Assembly: GCA_050949055.1 (NCBI GenBank)
Contig: JBMNFA010000008.1
Coordinates: 89,919 to 153,918, forward strand
DNA: 64,000 nt
Direction: 5' to 3'
DNA from: JAEZJZ01 sp050949055
GTDB taxonomy: Bacteria; Bacillota; UBA994; UBA5500
The stretch's first letter is position 1. Each line of letters starts with the position of its first letter. Under the pieces are notes generated by a model, which did no database searches, was not told where the DNA came from, and saw nothing but the letters and a program-made list of their open reading frames with translations. Position numbers and translations under genes: made by a program. Positions 8,939 through 16,177 of this stretch are shown piece by piece.

Positions 8939-9664
8939 ATGAAACTAAACAGACTGTCACAATCCCTACTGGTATTGTTGTTGCTGACGATGGTAACGGC
9001 TGGAATGCTATCCGGCTGTGTAGCTGAGCCACCGCCACCAACGGTGGTGGAGCCTCCGGACGATGAACAGCCTGAACCGGCCGATAACGAGGAATGGAAA
9101 GACGATCCCTATCTGATTTTGGTCAGCGCAAGGCACCCACTGCCGGAAAACCAGGAGCCAGAGCTAAAAGCAATCCAGGGCAGCTTCAAGATGGAGGTCA
9201 CAGCCGCTGATGCGATGATCGCCATGCTGCAAGCCGCCAAGGAGGAAGCCGGCATCAACCTGCTGGTTGTGTCGTCATATCGCTCACAGGAAAAGCAGAG
9301 GCAGCTGTTCGAGGCCAAAGTGCAGCAATTCTTGAACAGTGGCTACTCCCAGGGCGAAGCCGAGAGCTTGGCTGCTGCCCGGGTAGCGCGGCCTGGCACC
9401 AGTGAGCACAACACCGGCCTGGCTGCCGATGTGGTCACTCCAGACCACCAGTGGTTGGACGCCAGCTTCGCCAAGACCGCAGCTGCCAAGTGGATGAAAG
9501 AGAACTGCGCCCGGTTCGGGTTCATCCTGCGCTATCCGGAGGATAAGCAGGAGGTCACTGGAATCATCTTCGAGCCATGGCACTTCCGTTATGTGGGCAT
9601 AGAGCATGCCCAGAAGATCATGGAACAGGGCCTTTGCTTGGAGGAGTACCTAGCAGGCGAATAA
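8939..9664 (+). CDS. VanY-type D-alanyl-D-alanine carboxypeptidase, lipoprotein
   Basis: M15B zinc peptidase that trims the terminal D-Ala from peptidoglycan stem peptides outside the membrane. The N-terminus is a lipoprotein signal with lipobox LSGC (Cys27), then a Pro/Glu-rich linker. Catalytic-domain motifs are SSYRSQEKQ, GTSEHNTGLAADV (the SxHxxGxAxD zinc motif) and EPWHFRYVG (Glu base and third His). 241 residues is typical. It is monocistronic, ending at a palindrome and a shared bidirectional terminator. Envelope maintenance is likelier than vancomycin resistance, since no van genes are near. Confidence 0.92.
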   Translation: MKLNRLSQSLLVLLLLTMVTAGMLSGCVAEPPPPTVVEPPDDEQPEPADNEEWKDDPYLILVSARHPLPENQEPELKAIQGSFKMEVTAADAMIAMLQAAKEEAGINLLVVSSYRSQEKQRQLFEAKVQQFLNSGYSQGEAESLAAARVARPGTSEHNTGLAADVVTPDHQWLDASFAKTAAAKWMKENCARFGFILRYPEDKQEVTGIIFEPWHFRYVGIEHAQKIMEQGLCLEEYLAGE

Positions 9665-9681
9665 GCTCCGCATTTGGAGCA

Positions 9682-9747
9682 GGAGACGGAGGGACGTACA
9701 GATTGTCCCCCTCGCGAGGGAGACAATTTGTACGTCCCTCCGTCTCC
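9682..9747. repeat. 66-bp interspersed palindrome, variant A
   Basis: 33-bp arms are symmetric about 9714/9715 (CTCG|CGAG) with three mismatched pairs. The arm reads GGAGACGGAGGGACGTACA outward. It is intergenic, between vanY and map. It resembles the GGGACGGTTCT palindromes at the ends of the large duplication in its length, GGGAC core and fold, but its inner sequence differs. Confidence 0.75.
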
Positions 9748-9752
9748 CAGGC

Positions 9753-9780
9753 AAAAGGCTCGCTGCGAAGCGAGCCTTTT
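9753..9780. terminator. Bidirectional terminator between vanY and map
   Basis: A perfect 12-bp stem (AAAAGGCTCGCT / AGCGAGCCTTTT) with a GCGA loop has A and T tracts on both sides, so it works on either strand. Confidence 0.85.
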
Positions 9781-9781
9781 C

Positions 9782-10531
9782 CTAGTCCTGCTCGGTCAAT
9801 ACCCGGGGACCGTCTCTGGTCACCACCAGGGTGTGCTCAAACTGTGCCGACAGCTTCCCGTCAAGGGTGCGAGCAGTCCAGTTGTTATCATCGATAGTCA
9901 ACCTATAGGTACCAGCGTTGATCATCGGTTCGATGGTGAACACCATCCCCTCCCGCAACCGCAGACCTCTCCCCTGCTTTCCGTAATGCAATACTTGCGG
10001 ATCCTCGTGCATGGAACGGCCGATGCCATGACCGGTGAACTCCCGGACCACAGAGTACCCTGCGGCCTCAGCATGGGACTGAATGGCGTAGCCGATATCC
10101 CCTGTGCGGTTGCCGATAACCGCCTGCTCAATTCCCAAGTAGAGGCACTCCTTGGTGACCTTGAGCAGTGCGGCCGCCTCGGGCGAAATGTCTCCCACTC
10201 CATAGCTCCAGGCCGAATCGGCCAGCCACCCGTTCAAATTGACCACAAAGTCGATGCCCACGATGTCACCGGAGACCAGTCTTCTATCTGTGGGAAACCC
10301 GTGGCAGATTTCGTCATTAACTGAAGCACAGGTGGCGAATTGGTAACCACGGTAACCCTTCTGCTCTGCAATTGCGCCTTTCGATTGAATGAAATCTTCC
10401 ACGAACTTGTCGATCTCCAAAGTGGTAATCCCCGGCTGGATGAAATCCCGCAGCTGGCGATGACAGGCCGCAACAATTTCGCCTGCCTTAGCCATCTGTT
10501 CGATCTCTCGCTCATTCTTGATGATGATCAA
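9782..10531 (-). CDS. map: Methionine aminopeptidase, type I
   Basis: Removes N-terminal methionine from nascent proteins using two divalent metals. The pita-bread fold carries its ligands in IGIDFVVNLNGW (Asp), ADSAWSYGVG (second Asp), FTGHGIG (His), and FTIEPMI (Glu) plus EHTLVV (Glu). About 249 residues is normal. The TTG at 10531 is preferred because GGAGGGA ends 6 bases before it and yields the usual MIIIKNEREI N-terminus; a TTG two codons earlier abuts the ribosome site. It does not sit in the usual secY-adk-map context, so it may be a second map paralogue. Confidence 0.93.
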   Translation of the reverse strand: MIIIKNEREIEQMAKAGEIVAACHRQLRDFIQPGITTLEIDKFVEDFIQSKGAIAEQKGYRGYQFATCASVNDEICHGFPTDRRLVSGDIVGIDFVVNLNGWLADSAWSYGVGDISPEAAALLKVTKECLYLGIEQAVIGNRTGDIGYAIQSHAEAAGYSVVREFTGHGIGRSMHEDPQVLHYGKQGRGLRLREGMVFTIEPMINAGTYRLTIDDNNWTARTLDGKLSAQFEHTLVVTRDGPRVLTEQD

Positions 10532-10771
10532 CGTCAATCCCTCCTTGTCGACGCCACTTCTTGCTCGATTATATCACCAAACCGGGTGCAATTCCTGTCG
10601 CTTGGCGACGTTCGCTGGGCACAGACTGACTAGATCAGCTCAGTCCCCAGCGGTTGGGCGTAACCTGCAGCGCCAAGCGAAGTGGCAGCATCAAGGTAAG
10701 GCTATGACATAAGCTCAATCACCAGACCAATGACATGGCGATTGGGCCCTACCTATTTACCGAGAAGCGAC

Positions 10772-11377
10772 TCACTGGTCGGTCGAGACAATTCCAGCCG
10801 GCACAGCGTCCTCTCTCGACAGTGACCGTCGATACTCGGAAAGCTTCCCCTCGTAAACGCGGGTCAATCGCTGGCAACGCTGAAAATCGGCGGGGGTGAC
10901 CAGCCCACACGGTTTGCTGAACAGCCTCACCCCGCCCCTATCCAACACTGTGGAAACAAACTGAGAACAGAAATAAGCATAACGACGATCTATCGGGTAA
11001 CCGGCCGCCACCCCGGCGAAACCAATGGCATTGAAGCTGTACTTCTCTTTCTGCAGCTCGAACTCTCGTACCGCGTCTCGGACAGCTTGCCATTGACCCG
11101 GCGTCACCTGCATTCTATACAGTGCGCAGCGAGTGTCTTTGAAGTAGGCGAAAGTTCCCGACTCCACATCCTCTTGTACAAACCCGCCAATCCACGGATT
11201 TCTAGGCTGCAACCGTCCAAAGCTGAATAGCTCCGATAGGTTACGATCAAACCCAATAGAAACGTGATTATATGGTTCGCCTGTATAGAGGCCGATGGCA
11301 CGAGTAATTAGAGAGTAGGTATTGGTGAGTAAAATATACAGTTCTGTCCTGGGAGTTGCTGAACGGTCATCCACCAT
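10772..11377 (-). CDS. Permuted papain-fold (YiiX/NlpC-P60-like) protein
   Basis: About 201 residues, no signal peptide. EPYNHVSIGFD (His) comes before YAYFCSQFVSTVL (Cys). This His-first, Cys-later order is the circularly permuted NlpC/P60 (YiiX/YebB) arrangement of cysteine amidases or thioesterases, and the Y-F-C-S-Q-F-V string is the usual nucleophile motif. Substrate is unknown. The ATG at 11377 is chosen over an upstream GTG because GGAGG lies 5 bases before it. A plausible promoter lies upstream. Confidence 0.7.
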   Translation of the reverse strand: MVDDRSATPRTELYILLTNTYSLITRAIGLYTGEPYNHVSIGFDRNLSELFSFGRLQPRNPWIGGFVQEDVESGTFAYFKDTRCALYRMQVTPGQWQAVRDAVREFELQKEKYSFNAIGFAGVAAGYPIDRRYAYFCSQFVSTVLDRGGVRLFSKPCGLVTPADFQRCQRLTRVYEGKLSEYRRSLSREDAVPAGIVSTDQ

Positions 11378-11415
11378 ACTCACCTCCGTCTATAAAACAA
11401 TGCTTAGTGTTTCTA

Positions 11416-11445
11416 AGTATAATATGAGACCTGCCCAGACATCAA
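11416..11445 (-). promoter_or_regulatory. Possible sigma-A promoter of the papain-fold gene
   Basis: On the minus strand, TTGATG (11445-11440) and TATACT (11421-11416) are spaced 18 bp, about 40 bp before the start codon. The remainder of 11384-11623 shows no gene. Confidence 0.45.
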
Positions 11446-11623
11446 TAATGGGAAACGTGGAATTTTCAAGTCTCTTCCCTTCCCCACGATATGGAGCTAC
11501 TGCTTGTTCCAGCGCAGATTGCTAAGGGTTGCGGGGCATGCTAATGATGTTGCTAGGTCGTAGGCTGGGCTGCGAACAGCGGTAGAGGGGACCTGTCCGC
11601 CAGCCCGCCGAGGAGGTGTATGG

Positions 11624-12286
11624 GTGGCTCAGCGCGTGGAGGCATTTGTTGGGGAGTACGCCGCTGGCAAGAGCGAAGTGGCTGTGAATAGGGCTTTAGC
11701 CTACCTGGCTCAGGGCGAGCAGGTGACTTTGGTGGACTTGGATCTGGTGGAACCCACCTACACCCTGCGCCCTTTGAAAGCCCAGTTGACCGAGATGGGC
11801 CTGAGGGTGATCGCGTGGTCTACCAAAGAGACCACCGGGTTAGGCGAAGCCGGGATGATTCTGCACCCCGATGCAAAATCGGCGTTGCACCACGCGGGGA
11901 CGGTGGTGCTCGACGTGGGCTACGGCCCCTACGGCAGCAGCGTGCTCAATCTGGTGGAGGGAGCGCTGGAGCATCCGCGGCTGGAACTCCTCCTAGTGGT
12001 AAACACCGCTCGTCCCTTAACCAGCACAGTAGATGGCATTGAAGACGAAGCCCGGCGTTTCACCAGGATCACCGGGCTGGTCAACAACACCCATCTAGGC
12101 GAAGAAACCGAAATGCAGTTGGTTCAACGCGGGGCCGAGCTGGTCTCATTGGCGGCCCGTCGGCTAGACCTCCCGGTGGTCGCCACCTGTGCACTGCAAT
12201 CTCTGGCAGCAGAAATGGGCCCAGAGGACATAATGGGAAACCCTGTCTGGCCCCTGAAACGCTACCTGCACACTGCCTTTTGGTGA
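11624..12286 (+). CDS. P-loop NTPase (MinD/CobQ-like) leading the kor operon
   Basis: 220 residues. The Walker A motif GEYAAGKSE begins at about residue 9. VDLDLVEPTYTLRP follows, like the switch/Walker A' Asp region of SIMIBI NTPases, then VVLDVGYGPYGSS as Walker B and LLVVNTARPLTS. It is a stand-alone soluble member, perhaps an Fe-S or cofactor insertion factor. It lies about 40 bp before korA and points the same way, suggesting a role in assembling or regulating the oxidoreductase (inference). The GTG at 11624 lies 7 bases after AGGAGG; an ATG four bases earlier is out of frame. Confidence 0.7.
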   Translation: MAQRVEAFVGEYAAGKSEVAVNRALAYLAQGEQVTLVDLDLVEPTYTLRPLKAQLTEMGLRVIAWSTKETTGLGEAGMILHPDAKSALHHAGTVVLDVGYGPYGSSVLNLVEGALEHPRLELLLVVNTARPLTSTVDGIEDEARRFTRITGLVNNTHLGEETEMQLVQRGAELVSLAARRLDLPVVATCALQSLAAEMGPEDIMGNPVWPLKRYLHTAFW

Positions 12287-12329
12287 TCCAACGCTGATAA
12301 TACACTGATTAATCCAAGGAGGGATGATC

Positions 12330-13436
12330 ATGCCCCAGATAGTCCCGGCAGAACAGCGGATGTTCATGACCGGAAACGAGGCGATAGCTTGGGCGGCTTT
12401 GGCGGCGGGGGCCGAAATCATGTACGGCTATCCAATTACGCCACAGAATGAAATTATGCACTACTGGACCCGCCTAGCACCCAAATTCAACACAGGATTC
12501 TTGCAGACGGAGGATGAACTGTCCGCCGGATTCACTACTGTAGGCGGCGTGATGGCTGGGAAGAAGGCCTTTTCGGCCACGGCTGGCCCGGGGAATGTGT
12601 TGATGCAGGAACCGATCAGCATGGCTGAAGCGATGCGCATCCCTGCCGTCTGGTTCATTCAACAACGAGGCGGACCGTCCACCGGCACGGTGATTTACTC
12701 ACAACAGGAGACGCGGTTGACCTGTTTTGGCGGAAACGGTGAAGGCCATCGGCTGGTCTACTCCACCGCTACCCATCAGGAGGCCTTTGATTACGGCATT
12801 AAAGCCTTCAATAACGCCTGGAAGTATCGCTTCCCCACCTTCATATTGGGTGACGGCTATCAGGCCAAGATGCGGGAGGCCCTGACTTTGTATAACCCAG
12901 AAGATCGGGGAATCCGGCTCACGCCGGCCGAGCGCATGGTGGGGAGACCCGGAATACCCGGCCGCGATAGAGAGGTAGCTCACCATCGCAATACCTACAA
13001 CATCGAAGAAGAGCTATACCAATTGCTGCAACAACATACTGCAGATTGGAACCAGATGGCCGACCAAGTAGTCGAGTGGGATCACCAGGGAGGTGCCGAT
13101 GCCGAGTTGCTGCTGGTCGCCCACGGGGTGGTGTCGCGAGCAACGCTGGCTGCTTATCAACAGCTGCAGTTAAAAGGCCAAAAGGTAGCCTACTTTCGAC
13201 CGATCACTCTGCGCCCCTTCCCTATAGCGGCGCTGCGGGAGGCGGTTGCAGGCTGTCAGCAGATCCTGCTGGTGGAGTCTGCTTATGGGCAACTGCAAAC
13301 AATGGTGCGAGACGCTCTCTATGGCCACACCACTGTCCCTATGCACGGGTTGCTGAAGCCAGGCGTCGGCATCACCTCTGATGAGGTGGTGCAGGCAGCA
13401 GAAGCACTGCTGCATCAGGAAAGGAGGCCCAGCTGA
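12330..13436 (+). CDS. korA: 2-oxoacid:ferredoxin oxidoreductase, alpha subunit
   Basis: Alpha subunit of a CoA-acylating 2-oxoacid:ferredoxin oxidoreductase, most likely 2-oxoglutarate or a branched-chain 2-oxoacid. It begins MFMTGNEAIAWAALAAGAEI then YGYPITPQNEI, the substrate/CoA pocket of KorA/VorB-type subunits. About 368 residues with no fused gamma domain agrees with the separate gamma gene downstream. The ATG at 12330 is preferred because AAGGAGGG ends 6 bases before it. The stop overlaps the beta start (TGATG). Exact 2-oxoacid specificity cannot be decided from sequence alone. Confidence 0.9.
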   Translation: MPQIVPAEQRMFMTGNEAIAWAALAAGAEIMYGYPITPQNEIMHYWTRLAPKFNTGFLQTEDELSAGFTTVGGVMAGKKAFSATAGPGNVLMQEPISMAEAMRIPAVWFIQQRGGPSTGTVIYSQQETRLTCFGGNGEGHRLVYSTATHQEAFDYGIKAFNNAWKYRFPTFILGDGYQAKMREALTLYNPEDRGIRLTPAERMVGRPGIPGRDREVAHHRNTYNIEEELYQLLQQHTADWNQMADQVVEWDHQGGADAELLLVAHGVVSRATLAAYQQLQLKGQKVAYFRPITLRPFPIAALREAVAGCQQILLVESAYGQLQTMVRDALYGHTTVPMHGLLKPGVGITSDEVVQAAEALLHQERRPS

Positions 13437-14206
13437 TGGAGATCATTCATTCGCAGAACGAAGCCATGCCTCGGGCCTGGAGGCGAGAGACCAAACCTCA
13501 TCGTTTCTGCCCGGGATGCGGGCACGGCATCTTCTTGAAGGCGTTGGGCGACGCCATTGACGAATTGGAGGTTTGGGACCGGGTGGTGTTTGGCTGTGAC
13601 ATCGGCTGCTCTCTGCTAGCTTGGGATTTCTTCAATGTGGACAGCGTTCAGACCCATCATGGCCGTACCATTCCGGTGATGGTGGGTGCCAAACGGGCCA
13701 ACCCCGAACTGATCGTAGTCGCCTACATGGGGGACGGCGGAGGCTATGCCATCGGCTCGCAGCACCTGGTCAACGCCGCCATGCGCAATGAGCGCATCAC
13801 GGTGCTGTTGGCCAACAACACCGTCTACGCCATGACCGGCGGCCAGATGGCGCCCACCACCCTGCCAGAACAAAGCACCGGCACCACCCCTTACGGCAGG
13901 GATGTGGAGCAAACCGGTAACCCCACCCTCGGTCCAGAGATGGCTGCGGCGATAACCGGAGACAGTGCATATATCGCCCGCGGTAGTGTCTCCAATTACC
14001 GCAGGCTAAAGATGTATGTAAAGAAAGCGCTGGAGAACCAATTGCAGGGCAGGGGATTCAGCTTCGTGGAAGCTCTCTCCGGCTGTCCCACCAACTGGAG
14101 GATGAACGCGAAGCAGACATGGAGTTTTATAGACGATGAAATGACTAAGTATTTCCCCTTAGGCGAACTCAAAGACCCCGCCCAGGGAGGAGGTGGGCAG
14201 AAATGA
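13436..14206 (+). CDS. korB: 2-oxoacid:ferredoxin oxidoreductase, beta subunit
   Basis: Thiamine-diphosphate-binding beta subunit. FCPGCGHG is the Fe-S/TPP cysteine motif at the N-terminus and GDGGGYAIG with NNTVYAMTGGQ is the TPP-Mg2+ GDG...N motif. 256 residues, standard. It overlaps korA by one base and korC by four (ATGA), so translation is coupled. CDIGCS and HGRTIPVMVGAKRANP match the KorB/VorA group. Confidence 0.93.
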   Translation: MEIIHSQNEAMPRAWRRETKPHRFCPGCGHGIFLKALGDAIDELEVWDRVVFGCDIGCSLLAWDFFNVDSVQTHHGRTIPVMVGAKRANPELIVVAYMGDGGGYAIGSQHLVNAAMRNERITVLLANNTVYAMTGGQMAPTTLPEQSTGTTPYGRDVEQTGNPTLGPEMAAAITGDSAYIARGSVSNYRRLKMYVKKALENQLQGRGFSFVEALSGCPTNWRMNAKQTWSFIDDEMTKYFPLGELKDPAQGGGGQK

Positions 14207-14895
14207 CCGAAGGGTTATGGCGCATTGCGTTGGCTGGCGAAGGCGGACAAGGCGTACAAGTGGTGGGTGAAGTATTGGCAGAAGCCGCCTACATGGATGG
14301 CAAGGAATCCATCTACATCCCCAACTTCGGAGTGGAACAGCGGGGAGGCGTGTCCATCGCCTTTGTGCAGATCTCCGATCGGCCCATCGGCTCGCCCAAG
14401 TTCGCTCAGGCGGACATTCTGGTGCCCCTGTCGCAGCGAGCCATCGATCGCACCAAACGCTACATTCATCCCCAGACGCTGTACATCTACGAGTGTTCAG
14501 CTCTGGAGGTGCCACATTTGAACGAGCAGGCTATAGGCATTCAGGCTTGGGATACGGTCGCGCCGGAGGCGTTCTCGCTGATGGTGGGCCACCAACCCGA
14601 TCAGCCAGGAGAACCACCCAGCAATACTGCCCTGCGACCGGGCAGAACCATTGGCATTCCGGCGGCAGAGATCGCCAAGAACGAGCTGCAGCCCCGGGTG
14701 TTCAACATCATTATCTTGGGAGCAATCATCGGAGCCAGCAAAGTCCTGTCGGAGGAAGTGGTGCAGCAGGCAATCGAACGCAAGCTAGGAGCGAAATTTA
14801 AGCAGGATCCAAAGCTGCGCAAGATGAATATGGCCGCTTTCCAGAGAGGGCTGCAGTTGGCACAAGAGCAGCTGCAGGAGGGGGCGAAATCATGA
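14203..14895 (+). CDS. korC: 2-oxoacid:ferredoxin oxidoreductase, gamma subunit
   Basis: 230-residue gamma subunit. It starts ALAGEGGQGVQVVGEVLAEAA and continues SIYIPNFGVEQRGGVS, both hallmarks of the POR/KOR gamma domain that helps close the CoA site. The start overlaps the korB stop (ATGA), and its own stop overlaps the korD start in the same way. The gamma domain is longer than the usual 180-190 residues, with a C-terminal helical extension (KFKQDPKLRKMNMAAF). Confidence 0.9.
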   Translation: MTEGLWRIALAGEGGQGVQVVGEVLAEAAYMDGKESIYIPNFGVEQRGGVSIAFVQISDRPIGSPKFAQADILVPLSQRAIDRTKRYIHPQTLYIYECSALEVPHLNEQAIGIQAWDTVAPEAFSLMVGHQPDQPGEPPSNTALRPGRTIGIPAAEIAKNELQPRVFNIIILGAIIGASKVLSEEVVQQAIERKLGAKFKQDPKLRKMNMAAFQRGLQLAQEQLQEGAKS

Positions 14896-15170
14896 GCAAG
14901 CGAGCGCTACAGTTCACCGGTGAAAGATACCAAGCTCCCCGAGGCACCTGGACGGTGTTCGTGGAATTGTGCAAGGGGTGCGGACTGTGCATCGAGAAGT
15001 GCCCTACCCACGTCATCCGCTGGTCGGATCGGCTGAGCAACTACGGCACACCACGGGTAGAGGTGGACGCGGACGGCTGCATAGTCTGCAATCAATGCGC
15101 CATGCATTGCCCGGACGCAGCCATCAGTGTGGAGGTGCAGCGCAAGGCTAGCCACCCAGATCGGAAATAG
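14892..15170 (+). CDS. korD: 2-oxoacid oxidoreductase delta subunit, 2x[4Fe-4S] ferredoxin
   Basis: 92-residue ferredoxin subunit with two four-cysteine clusters, CKGCGLCIEKCP and CIVCNQCAMHCP. It carries electrons from the TPP site to soluble ferredoxin. It overlaps korC by four bases and is the last gene of the operon. Confidence 0.93.
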   Translation: MSKRALQFTGERYQAPRGTWTVFVELCKGCGLCIEKCPTHVIRWSDRLSNYGTPRVEVDADGCIVCNQCAMHCPDAAISVEVQRKASHPDRK

Positions 15171-15332
15171 AACGCGGCCAAGGTGAGCGACGGCCCGGAT
15201 ACGTGACGGCAGTGAGCTATCAGCCGTGACCTGTCACCCCACGGGTACATCAACGTCGGCTTTATTAGCTAGCTTGCTGGCCAGATGGTCACGGGAAGGA
15301 CACCAGGGTACGTTGAACAACGGAATAACAGT

Positions 15333-15354
15333 GCACCGAGGACTTCCTCGGTGC
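15333..15354 (+). terminator. Hairpin terminator after the kor operon
   Basis: A 9-bp stem (GCACCGAGG / CCTCGGTGC) with an ACTT loop is followed by CTTCATTT. It lies 160 bp past korD; 15171-15332 contains no gene. Confidence 0.55.
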
Positions 15355-15459
15355 CTTCATTTGCGGAGCTGCCACCTCCACCGCAGTCGTTTCAGTGCGC
15401 CGCAGGGGATCCCTCTGCCATAGCATATTGCCGCAATATTCAGAAGGAAAACAGGCTGC

Positions 15460-15600
15460 AGATGCAGAAAGAGGCAACTGATGGATCCTAGCAAGCCCAC
15501 GGCCCGATGACGCAAAGCCTGGCTAGGAGTCCGAAAGCGCATGGACTTTGGTTAAAACCGCATGGTAGGTTCTGAGCGTTTACACGTTGCTTCGTAATAT
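15460..15600 (+). ncRNA. Candidate structured leader RNA (possible riboswitch) upstream of darA
   Basis: The leader of the cyclic-di-AMP receptor gene shows nested pairing. TCCTAGC (15486-15492) pairs with GCTAGGA (15522-15528) around an internal GACGCAAAGCC (15509-15519). AGTCC (15528-15532) pairs with GGACT (15543-15547), and AACC (15556-15559) with GGTT (15568-15571). GACGCAAAGCC is the hallmark core of the GEMM/cyclic-di-GMP-I class, and a GGCAAC lies 5' at 15472. However, the usual tetraloop helix between these blocks is not clearly present, so this could be a divergent member or a chance match. Confidence 0.35.
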
Positions 15601-15625
15601 GCTGGACTATAGGGAGGGTTGAAAC

Positions 15626-15982
15626 ATGAAGCTGCTGATTACCGTCGTCGACGATCAATGCATCGCCCCGCTGACAGAACAGCTGGTGTCCAAAGGCTAC
15701 CGCGCAACCAAGCTATCCTCAACCGGTGGTTTCCTCCGCTCCGGCAACACCACACTCCTACTGGGAGTCCGCTCAGACCAGGTGAACGATGTGCTGACCA
15801 TCATCCAGAGCGTCTGTCAAACCCGGGAAGAGTACGTCGTCCCCGCCACCCACGCCGAGGCGTTGGCCGGATTCACTCCCATGCCGGTGAAGGTGCTGGT
15901 AGGCGGAGCAGTGGTGTTCGTGCTGAACGCTGAACAGTGGCGGCTCAGCCATGGCATGATAAACCACGCCTTGGAGGGCTGA
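15626..15982 (+). CDS. darA: Cyclic-di-AMP receptor (PII-like, DarA/PstA/YaaQ family)
   Basis: 118 residues, a little longer than the usual 109. It starts MKLLITVVDDQCIAPL, then LVSKGYRATKLSSTGGFLRSGNTTLLLGV, the signature of the PII-like c-di-AMP-binding trimers of Bacillota (TGGFL-x-x-GN loop). EEYVVP is the B-loop region. The C-terminus adds VKVLVGGAVVFVLNAEQWRL, as expected. AGGGAGGG precedes the ATG. It is preceded by a structured leader and followed by the palindrome that ends the left arm of the duplication. Confidence 0.93.
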   Translation: MKLLITVVDDQCIAPLTEQLVSKGYRATKLSSTGGFLRSGNTTLLLGVRSDQVNDVLTIIQSVCQTREEYVVPATHAEALAGFTPMPVKVLVGGAVVFVLNAEQWRLSHGMINHALEG

Positions 15983-15998
15983 CCGCTCTGCATATCCT

Positions 15999-16056
15999 GG
16001 ACATGGGGACGGTTCTCCTGTCCGGCGCGCCGGACAGGAGAACCGTCCCCATGTCC
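15999..16056. repeat. 58-bp perfect palindrome, outer end of left arm
   Basis: 29-bp arms are perfectly symmetric about 16027/16028 (GGCG|CGCC). The arm reads GGACATGGGGACGGTTCTCC inward. An identical copy lies at 63032-63089, at the mirror-image end of the duplication. Outside it the two flanks (darA versus marR) share nothing; inside it both continue into the rocD promoter. Confidence 0.95.
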
Positions 16057-16111
16057 GGGGTAGACGTTCTGATGCATGATTCGGGAAGCGAAGGATACCG
16101 TGTTCGAGGGG

Positions 16112-16140
16112 TTGTGGTCAGCCAAGCGTTCATCTATAAT
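16112..16140 (+). promoter_or_regulatory. Sigma-A promoter of rocD, left copy
   Basis: TTGTGG (16112-16117), 17-bp spacer, TATAAT (16135-16140), 37 bp before the GTG start. The right copy has the same elements. Confidence 0.65.
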
Positions 16141-16177
16141 GGTGTCAATGGTAAATATTTTCAAAGGAGGGGTCTGC

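Noticed and set aside
8939..9664. Vancomycin-resistance role for the VanY-type gene
   Set aside because: No vanHAX or VanRS genes nearby; a housekeeping carboxypeptidase is more likely.
12919..13415. Several open frames opposite korA
   Set aside because: GC-rich antisense shadows of a well-supported gene.
15460..15600. Canonical ydaO/c-di-AMP riboswitch
   Set aside because: The expected conserved ydaO blocks are not seen; only a GEMM-like core is.
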